NCBI RefSeq assembly: GCF_016863295.1
Contig: NZ_BOOP01000008.1
Location: 62,001-126,000 of the forward strand
DNA length: 64,000 bases
Source: Planotetraspora phitsanulokensis
GTDB taxonomy: Bacteria > Actinomycetota > Actinomycetes > Streptosporangiales > Streptosporangiaceae
Direction of reading: 5' to 3'
Shown piece by piece: positions 9,142 through 17,464 of the stretch (within the stretch, counting starts at the first letter, position 1; each line of letters opens with the position of its first letter). The notes below the pieces were generated by a model. The model was not told the origin of the DNA, did not search any database, and was given only the letters and a program-made list of their open reading frames with translations. Position numbers and translations under genes: made by a program.

Positions 9142-10413
9142 ATGCCTAAGGAATGGGAAGGTCGGGCGGAAATCCGCGCCAAGCTGCAGGCTGCCGGCTA
9201 TCGGCTGGTCCAGCTCGATCCCAAGATCGACGCCCATTTCAACCGCCGCATTGACGCGCTCGCGTACGCCGCGAACGCTAGCGGCGACCTCGTCCCGTGG
9301 CTTGTCGTAGAGGCGAAGAACGGCGCGAACATCAAGCCGGAAGTGACGCTCACGCAGCTGCTCAAATGGCGCGAACTGCTTGGCACGGTCGAGCATTACG
9401 CAGTTATCAACGGTCAGTGGTTCCGCGCCAACCGCAGCATGCGCTCGATGGAGCCGGTCGATGGTCCGGTGGCTCCCGCCTACGGTGACTCCGGATTCCT
9501 GACAGATCCCGCGCTGGCCACCTCGCTCTTCACTGAGCGTCTCTGGTTTGAGGCCGAGAAGGCCCGGGGCAAGGGACATCGTGCCGACTTCTTCTTCCCG
9601 CCGGCCGACCTGCTGGCAGAGACCGCCATCCCCGGCATCGAGACCGCCAGCGGCGAGTTCGTTCCTGTACGCCATGACGTGCTTTGGCAGGCCCGGCGTC
9701 GAGCGCTCGCGTCGTTCGTGCTGCGGGCGCCATACGCCGTGGAGCACACCACCGCTCCGGTGCTCGCCGACGCGGTCGCGCGCCTCATCGGCAACAAGCT
9801 CGTCGACACGGTCCTTGACCCGTTCTGCGGCACGGGCAATTTCCTGTGGGCCGTAATGGATCGCGCGCGGGAGCTGGACGGGCCGGTCGAGTTCGTGGGG
9901 CAGGAGATCAACACGCAGCTGGCCGAGCTCGCCGAGCAGATTGCTCGGACTGGGCCGATGCTGGCCACGATCACGACCGGTGACTCGTTCACCGCTGAAC
10001 TTCCCGATGCCGACGTCATCGTGACGGCCCCGCCGTTCGGCCGCCTTCAGCAGCCGTGGGTCCTGCTCACTGGGGCGCCCGCACGCGAGTTTGAGGTCGC
10101 CGCGATCGACCTCTGCCTGCGCAAGCTGCGTCGCGGTGGTCGTGCTGTATTCCTGCTGCCAAACAACATCACCTTCAAGCAGACGCTCGAGGCGTACCGC
10201 CGATACCTGGCGAGCGAGTACCGCGTCGGCGCCCTCATCGGGCTTCCGGCTGATGCGCTCGAGGGCACCGCTGTCCGCGCTGTCCTGCTCGTCATCGACC
10301 GCGCCGAGCCGGGGGAGACTTTCGTCGCCCAGCTTGGCGCGGACTGGGTGGCTCAGCTCTCTGAGACCGGCGCGGCCATGAGCGCGGCGCTTGAGCACCT
10401 GGACGGCGAGTAG
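9142..10413 (+). CDS. Restriction/N6-adenine methylase-like fusion with Asn-to-Ala in motif IV
   Basis: A 423-aa protein. ATG 9142 is favoured by GGAGGAGGG upstream. Residues 1-110 resemble the HsdR N-terminal nuclease domain, with D in RRIDALAY and the ExK of WLVVEAKN forming a PD-(D/E)XK set. The rest is a gamma-type N6-methylase fold: motif I DPFCGTGNF (about residue 230) and a motif IV position reading VTAPPFGR. The family motif is (N/D/S)PP(Y/F), so the catalytic Asn is Ala here. The architecture recalls Type IIG/BcgI-like restriction-modification subunits working with a separate S subunit, which is the next gene. It may bind AdoMet and DNA without methylating. No HsdR translocase gene is nearby. 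Confidence 0.8.
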   Translation: MPKEWEGRAEIRAKLQAAGYRLVQLDPKIDAHFNRRIDALAYAANASGDLVPWLVVEAKNGANIKPEVTLTQLLKWRELLGTVEHYAVINGQWFRANRSMRSMEPVDGPVAPAYGDSGFLTDPALATSLFTERLWFEAEKARGKGHRADFFFPPADLLAETAIPGIETASGEFVPVRHDVLWQARRRALASFVLRAPYAVEHTTAPVLADAVARLIGNKLVDTVLDPFCGTGNFLWAVMDRARELDGPVEFVGQEINTQLAELAEQIARTGPMLATITTGDSFTAELPDADVIVTAPPFGRLQQPWVLLTGAPAREFEVAAIDLCLRKLRRGGRAVFLLPNNITFKQTLEAYRRYLASEYRVGALIGLPADALEGTAVRAVLLVIDRAEPGETFVAQLGADWVAQLSETGAAMSAALEHLDGE

Positions 10414-10419
10414 GTCGCC

Positions 10420-11583
10420 ATGTTCACCAGTGCGATTCTCGATCTGCGGCTCGAGCGGAATTGGGAGCCCGGTCGTCTGACTGCTGAAGCGTTCCGCTGG
10501 CCCACATCGGATCCCGAGCTTCCGCTCCGCGAGCTCGCAACCCATCTCGCCCCGCGCTCCTTCGCGGACGCTGGTTCGCCGGTGGTTACTCCGGCGAGCG
10601 TCGACTCTCAGAGTGGAGGCGTCCGGCGACGGAACAAGAAATACCAGGGCGCGGTCTTTCAGGTTGGTTCCGAGCTACGTTCAGGAGATGTGTTGGTGCC
10701 GCGTCTCGGCGTCGGCCCGGCCCTGCTCGTCTCCGACCATCTTCGCGGCGCACTGGTCGCCGCCCGATTCTCGGCACTGCGCCCGCTTGAGCCGGAGCTC
10801 GGCTTGTGGCTCTGGGGTGTATTGAGTAGCGAGAGTGGGCGTCGTCTTCGGGCCAATCTCTCGCAAGGAGCGGCCGTAGCTGCCGTCGAGGCGTCAGTGC
10901 TTCTTGATGCCACTGTTCCGGTCCCGCCGCTCGAGCGGATGCGCCGGGTGACCGGGCCCCTTCGCGCCATCGAGGACTCGACCCACGTCGACGAGGAGGA
11001 GGCGGTCGAAACATGGTGGCAGACGACCGACCTTCGTGCTACCGAGTGGCGAATTGCGCTCGCGACGCCAGACCCATCGCTCCTGACCGCGGGCGCGCCG
11101 CTGGCTAACTTCTGCGGTGAGATCGCTCGGGGTAGGAGCACGCGCAGGCTCGCCATTGAGGAGGAGGCGCCGGGCTACCTGCCGGTCGCCGACGTCTCGA
11201 TGCTTGGCGGTAAGCCTCCCCGTCGCTGGGTGCCTCAGGACGAGGGGAACCCGACGGTCGCGTATCCAGGTGACCTGCTGGTAGCCGCCCTCGGGAACCT
11301 GCCACACGCCCGCGTTGCCGATGCTCCCGTGGCCGCGGACACCCACGTCCTGATACTCCGCCTGCGAAACCCCTCGCTCGGCCCCGCGCTGGCGCACTAC
11401 CTCAACGGGCAGGACGCCTATCGGGTGCGACAGATGCTCACCGTTGGGGCGACGATCCCGTCGATCTCCGCCACCGACATTGGACGCATCCCGGTGCCCG
11501 CGGCGGCTCTGGAGCAGGCCGATGCGCACGCTGCCGAACTTCCGCTGGCCCAGCGTCTGGAGCAGGTTCTGTGGGAGAGCTGA
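10420..11583 (+). CDS. HsdS-like DNA specificity subunit
   Basis: A 387-aa protein starting 6 nt after the methylase-like gene. Two repeats of target-recognition-domain type are visible: the first from LPLRELATHLAPRSF to VPVPPLERM, the second from GAPLANFCGEIARGRS to GRIPVPAAALEQAD. Each ends with the characteristic I/V-P-V/L-P-P segment that precedes a conserved helix in Type I and BcgI-type S subunits. It probably directs the upstream fusion protein to a bipartite DNA sequence. The helical spacers are shorter than in classical HsdS. Confidence 0.75.
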   Translation: MFTSAILDLRLERNWEPGRLTAEAFRWPTSDPELPLRELATHLAPRSFADAGSPVVTPASVDSQSGGVRRRNKKYQGAVFQVGSELRSGDVLVPRLGVGPALLVSDHLRGALVAARFSALRPLEPELGLWLWGVLSSESGRRLRANLSQGAAVAAVEASVLLDATVPVPPLERMRRVTGPLRAIEDSTHVDEEEAVETWWQTTDLRATEWRIALATPDPSLLTAGAPLANFCGEIARGRSTRRLAIEEEAPGYLPVADVSMLGGKPPRRWVPQDEGNPTVAYPGDLLVAALGNLPHARVADAPVAADTHVLILRLRNPSLGPALAHYLNGQDAYRVRQMLTVGATIPSISATDIGRIPVPAAALEQADAHAAELPLAQRLEQVLWES

Positions 11584-12524
11584 CCTGCCAGCTCTCGCCG
11601 CTGGTGTTCGCCGAGCTCTACCGGCTGCTGCTCGGGAGCGGCGACTTGCGCGACGAGCTCACCGAGCGGCTTGGTGAGATCGGATGCGACCTCGAGTGGC
11701 TGGAAGCGCGAGCAGAGGACTACGACGCCAAGTGGTGCTTCGATGCGCCCTCGCTCGAGCCGGCGACCGTCGATGACTACGCCTTGCCTGTGGAGCACTC
11801 GGTACTCGCCACATGGTTGCTCGCCGGCCTTCGAAACACCGGCGTCTCCGATGAGATCTCCTCGGATCTCATCGACGCGGTCCAGCGGCGCATGGACGCG
11901 GACGCGCCCCAGCTGGGGGCTCGCCCCCAGTCGCTGTCGCCGGCTATTCGCGGCTGGACGCTAGGCTTGGTGGCCGGCACGCTCGATCCGACACTGCCGG
12001 TAGTGCTGGCTTGGCATCCGGCCGACCCGCACATCTCCGCGGCCTACAAGGGCCTCGTCGAGCAGGTACTACACCTCCAGGACGTGACCGAGCCCTGGCC
12101 GGAGCTGGCGGGCACCGCACTGTACGTGCGAACGGGTGGCCTCGCAGAGGCTCTGCGGCCCGCTCCCGAACCGGCAGCAGGTGAGCGGAAACGCGGGCTT
12201 CAGTACTCCATCGACCTGCTCATGAGGGAGGCGAGGCCGCAGGCCCCGCTTAATGTGTGGGATCGGCTCCGCGTCAACTGGTTGAATTGGGTCGCGCGAC
12301 GGAACATCCTCACGCACGTCAAGCCCGGCGAGAACTCCAACTCGACGTTTGAGGACAATGCTGCCCAGGTGCGTACCTGGTACGAGATCCACCTGACGGT
12401 CTTGGGCATCACCCAGTTCATCTGCCAGGAGGTCTCCCTGGAGCTGATGGAGATCATCCCGCCCGGACTCCGCAATAACGACCCTTGGGAGTACCTCCAG
12501 TACGACGTCAAGACGGAATGGTGA
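11571..12524 (+). CDS. HEPN-motif protein coupled to HsdS-like gene
   Basis: A 317-aa protein starting at GTG 11571 and overlapping the HsdS-like gene by 13 nt, so translation is coupled. I do not recognise a named family. Near residue 240 a helical, W-rich segment contains RRNILTHVK, that is RxxxxH, the catalytic signature of HEPN RNase domains, followed by another helix-rich region. The N-terminal half is acidic and alpha-helical. If the motif is real, the protein could be an RNA-cleaving effector or toxin controlled by the methylase-like/HsdS complex. This is inference from motif and operon. Confidence 0.6.
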   Translation: MGELTCQLSPLVFAELYRLLLGSGDLRDELTERLGEIGCDLEWLEARAEDYDAKWCFDAPSLEPATVDDYALPVEHSVLATWLLAGLRNTGVSDEISSDLIDAVQRRMDADAPQLGARPQSLSPAIRGWTLGLVAGTLDPTLPVVLAWHPADPHISAAYKGLVEQVLHLQDVTEPWPELAGTALYVRTGGLAEALRPAPEPAAGERKRGLQYSIDLLMREARPQAPLNVWDRLRVNWLNWVARRNILTHVKPGENSNSTFEDNAAQVRTWYEIHLTVLGITQFICQEVSLELMEIIPPGLRNNDPWEYLQYDVKTEW

Positions 12525-12684
12525 CAGGCGTGCGTTTTCGAGGCTCCCGACTGAGCCGGTTGGGCCGACGACGGGCTTCTTCGGCTTGACCGAAGCTGCC
12601 GCTGATAGTCGGCGCGTGTACGTGCACCGGTGAAGGAACTGTTCACCGCGGTATGCCGTTTCGCTGGCCACACCAGGCACGCAG

Positions 12685-12877
12685 GGCGCGTTCTACCGCG
12701 ACTGGCGGCTGACCGCGATCGACGGCACCACCTTCGACCTGCCGGACCGGGACACGCACGCGAACGTGGAGGCGTTCGCCTCGCCCGCCCGGTCAGGGCG
12801 AGGCTAACAGAACGTCGGCTATCCGCAGATCCGTATGGTGTCGGCTGGTGGAGTGCGGTACCCACGGCCCTCCGTTG
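12685..12877 (+). mobile_element. IS4-family transposase fragment
   Basis: The frame from about 12685 reads FYRDWRLTAIDGTTFDLPD and then ANVEAFASPARSGRG up to TAA at 12805, the DDE-proximal region of IS4-type transposases. Similarity resumes in other frames (YPQIRMV, then VECGTHGPP) up to about 12875. Both ends of the transposase and any inverted repeats are missing, so this is a dead insertion-sequence scar. Confidence 0.7.
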
Positions 12878-12880
12878 GTG

Positions 12881-13090
12881 TCAGCTGTGGATGCAGAACG
12901 CGTTTCCGTCTGCATCCACTATGACGACGATTACCGGCAGCGAGTGTCCGAGCCAGCAGGCAAGGCGGTCGCTGCTGTCCCGGAAGGTCCAGCCGTCTGC
13001 GTGCGGTTCCGCGAACCGAGACGGGCCGCCCTTGATCTGCATCGCGAGAAGGCGGCCGGTGACGAGGCTGTCCGCAGAGTCGAGGCCAGG
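12881..13090 (-). pseudogene. DUF4365 fragment
   Basis: The minus-strand frame ending at TGA 12881 reads GRLLAMQIKGG, then WTFRDSSDRLACWLGHSLPV and IVVIVDADGN. This fits DUF4365 proteins, whose QxK is part of a PD-(D/E)XK-like core. An in-frame TAG and loss of similarity upstream of about 13090 show the 5' end is gone. It abuts the IS4 fragment, which probably marks the deletion event. Confidence 0.6.
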
Positions 13091-13201
13091 GAGAGGCTAC
13101 GTCTGCGGACCGACACTTTGAGCCGTACCCTGACTGGGATGTAGGTGGACCTTCGGGACCCGGCGATGCTGATCAGACACGGCCCGGCCAAGCCACCAAG
13201 A

Positions 13202-14818
13202 TCATTGCTCCAACTGCATCAGCAACTCCAGCAGCCTGTCGTGCACAGCGATCAGGTCAGCGACGTCACGGTCGCCAGCTGCTTGCTTCGCCAACACACC
13301 CAGTCGCTGCCGCGCGATGACGGCGTCCTGCTGGTCGCAGCGCTCCGTGACAGCGGCGCGCGCTGATGCCGCCCACGGACCAACCATCTCCTCAGCGATC
13401 TCCAGCGCCTTCGGACGCCAGCCGCGACTGCGGTCGGCTTGCTGCCGAGCTCGCTGTGCGCCTCGGTACTCCTGCCAGAACCCGAAGGCTGTTTCGCCGA
13501 TTACGAGGGCGGGTCCGAGCGCGCGGGCTGTCTTCGCGGTGCCCTCGGCTGCTTTGACCGCTCCCCACGGCTTGAACTTGCCATTGACGCCGTGCCAGAT
13601 CTGCTTGACGACTGTGTTGCCGACGCCGCCAGGCCGGGCGCCGGCACCGCCGAAGTCACGGGCGATCGACTGCAGACCGCGCAGGATCTGTTGTCGGATG
13701 ACCGGCCATACGGGAACGGCGGAAGGTTGCTCGGGGACAGCGAGCTCTTCGCTTCTGGGCTTCGGCACATACCGTTCCAGAGCGCTCCCCACGTTCTCGC
13801 TCGTCCGCTCCGCGTCGGCGTCCAGGACACTGTCGAACTGCTTCTGCGCCTCGGCGGCGACCGCGCTCAACTGGTCCTCGTCGATGTCGGGGCCCAGTTC
13901 CACGAGCTTCGACGCCACGAACGCCGTCGCCTCCTCCGCGGCGCGGGTGACAGATTCGTTCATCTGTTGCCGCTGTTCAGCGAAGGCGCCAGCGACCTCG
14001 TCGAGTTGGCTGAGGAGCGGGCCGCCGCCGGCTGTGACGGACATCGTGTCGATCGCGTCACCGCAGTAGGCGGTGAGCTCTCGCAGTGGTGTTGCAAGCC
14101 GCAGGTGTGCTCCGCGTGCGCGAACTGTCTCGTCAAGAGAGTCGGCCAGTTCGCGTATGCGTGACATCCGCCGCCGCTGCTCTGGCTGCGGGAAGTCCTC
14201 TGCCTGCAGCCAACTACGTGCGTCCGTCCGCACCACCGGTATCAGGTCGAAGACCTCACCGAGTACTTCTCGTAGGTGACCCTCAACCTGTGCCGGGTCT
14301 GACCCTTCTGCGGCGCTCTTATTGACGACCAAGAGCAGTTGACTGAGAGTCCGTAGCCGCTGCCGCAGGAGTGTGAAGTAGTCCGCGGCGACGTCATCGA
14401 ATCCTTCTGCTGTGGCGACGAAAACCACTGCGTCGGCGCCGCGCAGCGCCTCCTCGGTAATCCGGTCATGCGCTTCGTGTTCCCCAGTCCTTACTCCTGG
14501 TGTGTCGACGATGAGATGGCCTTGCCACGGGTATGGCGTCGCTTGCGTCGTCGCGATGTCCGCGCCGATCTCAATGTCGAGACCGGTGAGGCATTTGATG
14601 AGCGACGACTTGCCCGCTGAGTATTGACCGACGAACACGACCGTGACCGCGTCCGCCGCATCGGCGGTCGGCACATCAGTGGCGAGCGCGCGGAGCTCGT
14701 CGTGCGCCGCGTTGGTGAGGACTGCGACAAGTCGGTCGCGGGCGTCGTGTGTCGCGCTGACTATGCCGGCAAGCGCGAGCAGGTCGGCGCCTGCATGGCT
14801 GATTTGGCGATCAGTCAT
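13202..14818 (-). CDS. Dynamin-like GTPase, second of tandem pair
   Basis: A 538-aa protein. The GTPase domain has G1 GQYSAGKSSLI (about residue 63), a switch segment ATTQATPYPW, G3 DTPGVRTG and a degenerate G4 NKSA in place of NKxD. A long helical region follows, then a hydrophobic/amphipathic stretch near residues 385-460, as in bacterial dynamin-like proteins that bind membranes. It starts 3 nt after the stop of another GTPase gene. Tandem dynamin-like genes are common in actinomycetes, and some bacterial dynamins protect membranes during phage attack. A defence role here is inference from the surrounding island. Confidence 0.8.
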   Translation of the reverse strand: MTDRQISHAGADLLALAGIVSATHDARDRLVAVLTNAAHDELRALATDVPTADAADAVTVVFVGQYSAGKSSLIKCLTGLDIEIGADIATTQATPYPWQGHLIVDTPGVRTGEHEAHDRITEEALRGADAVVFVATAEGFDDVAADYFTLLRQRLRTLSQLLLVVNKSAAEGSDPAQVEGHLREVLGEVFDLIPVVRTDARSWLQAEDFPQPEQRRRMSRIRELADSLDETVRARGAHLRLATPLRELTAYCGDAIDTMSVTAGGGPLLSQLDEVAGAFAEQRQQMNESVTRAAEEATAFVASKLVELGPDIDEDQLSAVAAEAQKQFDSVLDADAERTSENVGSALERYVPKPRSEELAVPEQPSAVPVWPVIRQQILRGLQSIARDFGGAGARPGGVGNTVVKQIWHGVNGKFKPWGAVKAAEGTAKTARALGPALVIGETAFGFWQEYRGAQRARQQADRSRGWRPKALEIAEEMVGPWAASARAAVTERCDQQDAVIARQRLGVLAKQAAGDRDVADLIAVHDRLLELLMQLEQ

Positions 14819-14821
14819 GTC

Positions 14822-16462
14822 TCAGTCCGTCCGTGATTCAGCTTCACTTGTAAGTTCCCTGACCAGGCGCGCGAGCTGAGCGGACCACATCGCGTACGTC
14901 TCGATGCGCAGAGCCCTCTCGTTGAGGACTGTATCAATGCTCCAGCGGATTGGCTCCCAGCTTGCGCGCACAGCGTCTTCGGCGCAGGTACGGGCCTGCG
15001 CCAGCGCGGTCATGTAAGCGGCCTGGGCCGTGTCCACTGAGGCTTTCCGTTTGGCCAGCTCACGCTTGACCGTCGGCGCAAGGTCTTTTCGGATGTTGTC
15101 GACGGTTCGTTCGTCCACAAGGCCAATCAGCAATGAGGCGACCCGTCGGTTGGTAAGCGCGATGGCGGCCACGGCAGCGGCTCCCTTCACCCCGCGAGCT
15201 ACCCAGTTGGCAGCGCGCGCGTTGAGTGGGTCGCCCTCGAGTGACGCTTCAGGCAGTTGCGGCGCCTCGACCTGCATCTGCAGGGTCGGCGGGTCGAGAC
15301 CGTGGCCGTCGACGAGCTGCTGCAGGCACTTCTCGGCGGCACCCTCTGCGGCCTGCGCGAGACTCGCGTGTGCCTGCTTGCTCGCTGCGACCGCCTCGGA
15401 CCGCATGTGCTCCTGCGCCTTCCCCCGGTGCGGCTCCTTCTCCGCGTAGCGCGCAGCTGCCACGACCTGCGTGGTGGCCGATGCGAACGCGTTCGCAGCT
15501 GCTTGCCTGACCTCATCCCCGTATTCGTCCGCAGCGGCCTCGGTGTCAGCGCGCAGTTCTTTTCTTTCGGCGACGAGTTCCCTCTTATGGGCCCGAAGCG
15601 TCGCTGCGACGACATGAGTTGCCTCCGCTGCATCAGCAGCGCGTGCGCGGAGCACCGCAGCGGCGGTTGCGGGGCGACGTGCGTGTGCTTCCGCCGCGGC
15701 AACCGCTAGCGCCGCCTCTGCGGCGGGCACGCCAGACTGGCTCAAGAGCTGCTGGTCTTCGCCCTCGAGACCGCGCTGCGCAAGCCACAAGTTGACGTGC
15801 GCGATCGTCGGGTCGCTGACATCAACTTGTGCCAGCACACGGCGAATCCGTGCTTCTTGACCAATGATGTCGGAGAAGATCACTGCGGGCGACAGATCGC
15901 CGGCGAGTTCCTCGGCTGTGAACATCTGCTTGTGATTGACAAGGACGAAGACGGGGATGCCGGGAGCGATGGCTTGCAGCACGCGGGTCACTGTCGCCGG
16001 CTGCTGGCTGTCGGACCCCGCCACCCACACAACGAGGTCAGCATCTTTCGCGGCCGTCAAGGCGGACGCATCGTCGACGGCTCCCTGGTAGGCGCCGACG
16101 CCGGGCGTATCGACAACGTCAATGTCCCGCCACCGGTACGTGATCGGGATACTTGTCGTGCGTTGCCCGCCCTTTCCGATGCCGTCGGCGCCCTCGCCCG
16201 TCAGCACGAAGCGAAGCGTCGACTTCCCCGCCTTCGTACGACCGATGCACACCACCCGCGCAGCATCGCCGCGCACCCGGACCAGCTCGGCCAAGAGGCC
16301 TTCGATGATCTCCCGTGCCCGCGCGATCCTCAGCTTCAGCGAGGCATCGCGAACCGTGTCATCCTCTTGCCCGATGGCGGCCTCGACCTCTTCGAGCATC
16401 GCCAAGAGCCGGCCGGCGACGTCGACGACCTTCGCGTTCCCGCCCTGCGCGTCCGCAGGCAC
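14822..16462 (-). CDS. Dynamin-like GTPase, first of tandem pair
   Basis: A 546-aa protein. G1 is GRTKAGKSTLRF (about residue 73), G3 DTPGVGAY, and the G4 position reads VNHKQ, again not NKxD. An N-terminal helical region precedes the GTPase and a very Ala/Glu/Arg-rich helical middle (about 250-370) suggests coiled coil. A hydrophobic segment VKGAAAVAAIALT follows near residue 430 and could insert in membrane. The partner gene follows after 3 nt, so the two products probably form a heteromer like the LeoA/LeoBC or DynA/DynB types. Confidence 0.78.
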   Translation of the reverse strand: MPADAQGGNAKVVDVAGRLLAMLEEVEAAIGQEDDTVRDASLKLRIARAREIIEGLLAELVRVRGDAARVVCIGRTKAGKSTLRFVLTGEGADGIGKGGQRTTSIPITYRWRDIDVVDTPGVGAYQGAVDDASALTAAKDADLVVWVAGSDSQQPATVTRVLQAIAPGIPVFVLVNHKQMFTAEELAGDLSPAVIFSDIIGQEARIRRVLAQVDVSDPTIAHVNLWLAQRGLEGEDQQLLSQSGVPAAEAALAVAAAEAHARRPATAAAVLRARAADAAEATHVVAATLRAHKRELVAERKELRADTEAAADEYGDEVRQAAANAFASATTQVVAAARYAEKEPHRGKAQEHMRSEAVAASKQAHASLAQAAEGAAEKCLQQLVDGHGLDPPTLQMQVEAPQLPEASLEGDPLNARAANWVARGVKGAAAVAAIALTNRRVASLLIGLVDERTVDNIRKDLAPTVKRELAKRKASVDTAQAAYMTALAQARTCAEDAVRASWEPIRWSIDTVLNERALRIETYAMWSAQLARLVRELTSEAESRTD

Positions 16463-16624
16463 TCTTGCCTCCTCCCTGTGCGGTCAATGCACCTCGAAAG
16501 GGACATTTACGCCATTGTGCCCCGTTCAGCGGCGTTGCGTCATCATGATCGCACTCCCCCTGCCAGTCGTCCTGGGGGCGTCGCCGTGGCCACTGGGAAC
16601 GTGCTGAGTATTGAGGCGCGTCTC

Positions 16625-16642
16625 CTATACCTACTTGTATAG
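16625..16642. promoter_or_regulatory. Perfect dyad CTATAC-N6-GTATAG
   Basis: An 18-bp inverted repeat with 6-bp arms, AT-rich in a GC-rich setting, about 165 nt upstream of the GTPase pair. It could be an operator or divergent promoter element. The rest of the 16463-16954 gene-free stretch holds only the GC-rich repeat listed next. Confidence 0.3.
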
Positions 16643-16807
16643 ATATGAACCCAGCAGACCGGTGGCAAAGATCGACGAAGTCGATCTGCGGCAGCGATCG
16701 CCCCAGCCCGAGAGGCCGGGACCGAAGTCGGCGATCGTCACGGCCTCGACCACTTCGAGACGAAGCCACCTACAGTAGGCATGGGCCTCGTGGCTGGCGG
16801 CGCGCAC

Positions 16808-16894
16808 GGCGGCGCCGGCCGGGACCGGCCGAAGAGCCGCAGCCCGGCCGGCTGGCCGACTTGCGCGCGACGCGGGCCGCCGTAGGCGGGCCGC
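16808..16894 (-). repeat. GC-rich dispersed element, copy A (inverted relative to copy B)
   Basis: Read on the minus strand this 87-bp segment aligns with 29351-29436 on the plus strand at roughly 85% identity. Both copies contain CCCGCCTACGGCGG, CGGCCAGC, GGCCGGGC, TGCGGCTCT, CGGCCGG and CCCGGCC in the same order, with gaps of only 1-2 nt. It is non-coding and can form several GC hairpins. The two copies bracket the regulatory block and the AICE. Confidence 0.7.
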
Positions 16895-16954
16895 TTTAAT
16901 TACGAGAAGATAAGTTGCTTTCGATCACGGAACAGGCTCTGCCAGACTCCTGGC

Positions 16955-17464
16955 GTGGCGATAACGCAGCAGCTCGTCCGAGTGCCGCAAGCGGTGCTGA
17001 TGACCTGCCGTCACTCGGTTCACGAGTTGGACCGGTTGTGCTCTTTCAAGCTGGCGCCGACCAGCGATCACCTTGATCTTGACTGGGCACCTGCTGGACT
17101 AATCCAGATCGCTGAACTCTCAGGGATGGACCCTCACCCCGTGGCGGCCCTGCGGCGCGCGCTCCGCGGTGACTCCGAAGTCAGCCCCGCCTACCGAGAC
17201 CATCCCAACACCATCTGGGAACATCCCGTCACAGCCCTCGACGCCGACACCGTTGGCGGGGTTGCCGCGGTGCTCGGGAGTCTCCCCGACGCCGCGTCCG
17301 TCCTCGTGCCGCCAGCAGGCCACGCAGCTTGGAATGCCTTCGACAAAGCCCCGCAAGGCCTCGATGACCCTCGCGGCTACCTGATCCTTCACCTCACCGC
17401 GTTACTCGAGTTCTACGATCAGGCCGCTCGACGAAGATGGGCCGTCGTCATGTGGTGGGACTGA
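16955..17464 (+). CDS. DUF1877-family protein
   Basis: A 169-aa protein with GTG start at 16955 and no clear ribosome binding site. The opening MAITQQLVRVPQAVL, the LDLDWAPAGL segment and the C-terminal FYDQAARRRWAVVMWWD fit YfbM/DUF1877 proteins, small cytoplasmic proteins of unknown function often found near toxin-immunity and mobile loci. Its last 17 nt overlap the convergent HTH/DUF5919 gene. Confidence 0.65.
   Translation: MAITQQLVRVPQAVLMTCRHSVHELDRLCSFKLAPTSDHLDLDWAPAGLIQIAELSGMDPHPVAALRRALRGDSEVSPAYRDHPNTIWEHPVTALDADTVGGVAAVLGSLPDAASVLVPPAGHAAWNAFDKAPQGLDDPRGYLILHLTALLEFYDQAARRRWAVVMWWD

Noticed and set aside
9106-10545. Long open frame antisense to the methylase-like gene
   Set aside because: It mirrors the GC-skewed codons of the sense gene; its translation is repetitive in Arg, Gly and Glu with no domain, and the sense protein has clear motifs.
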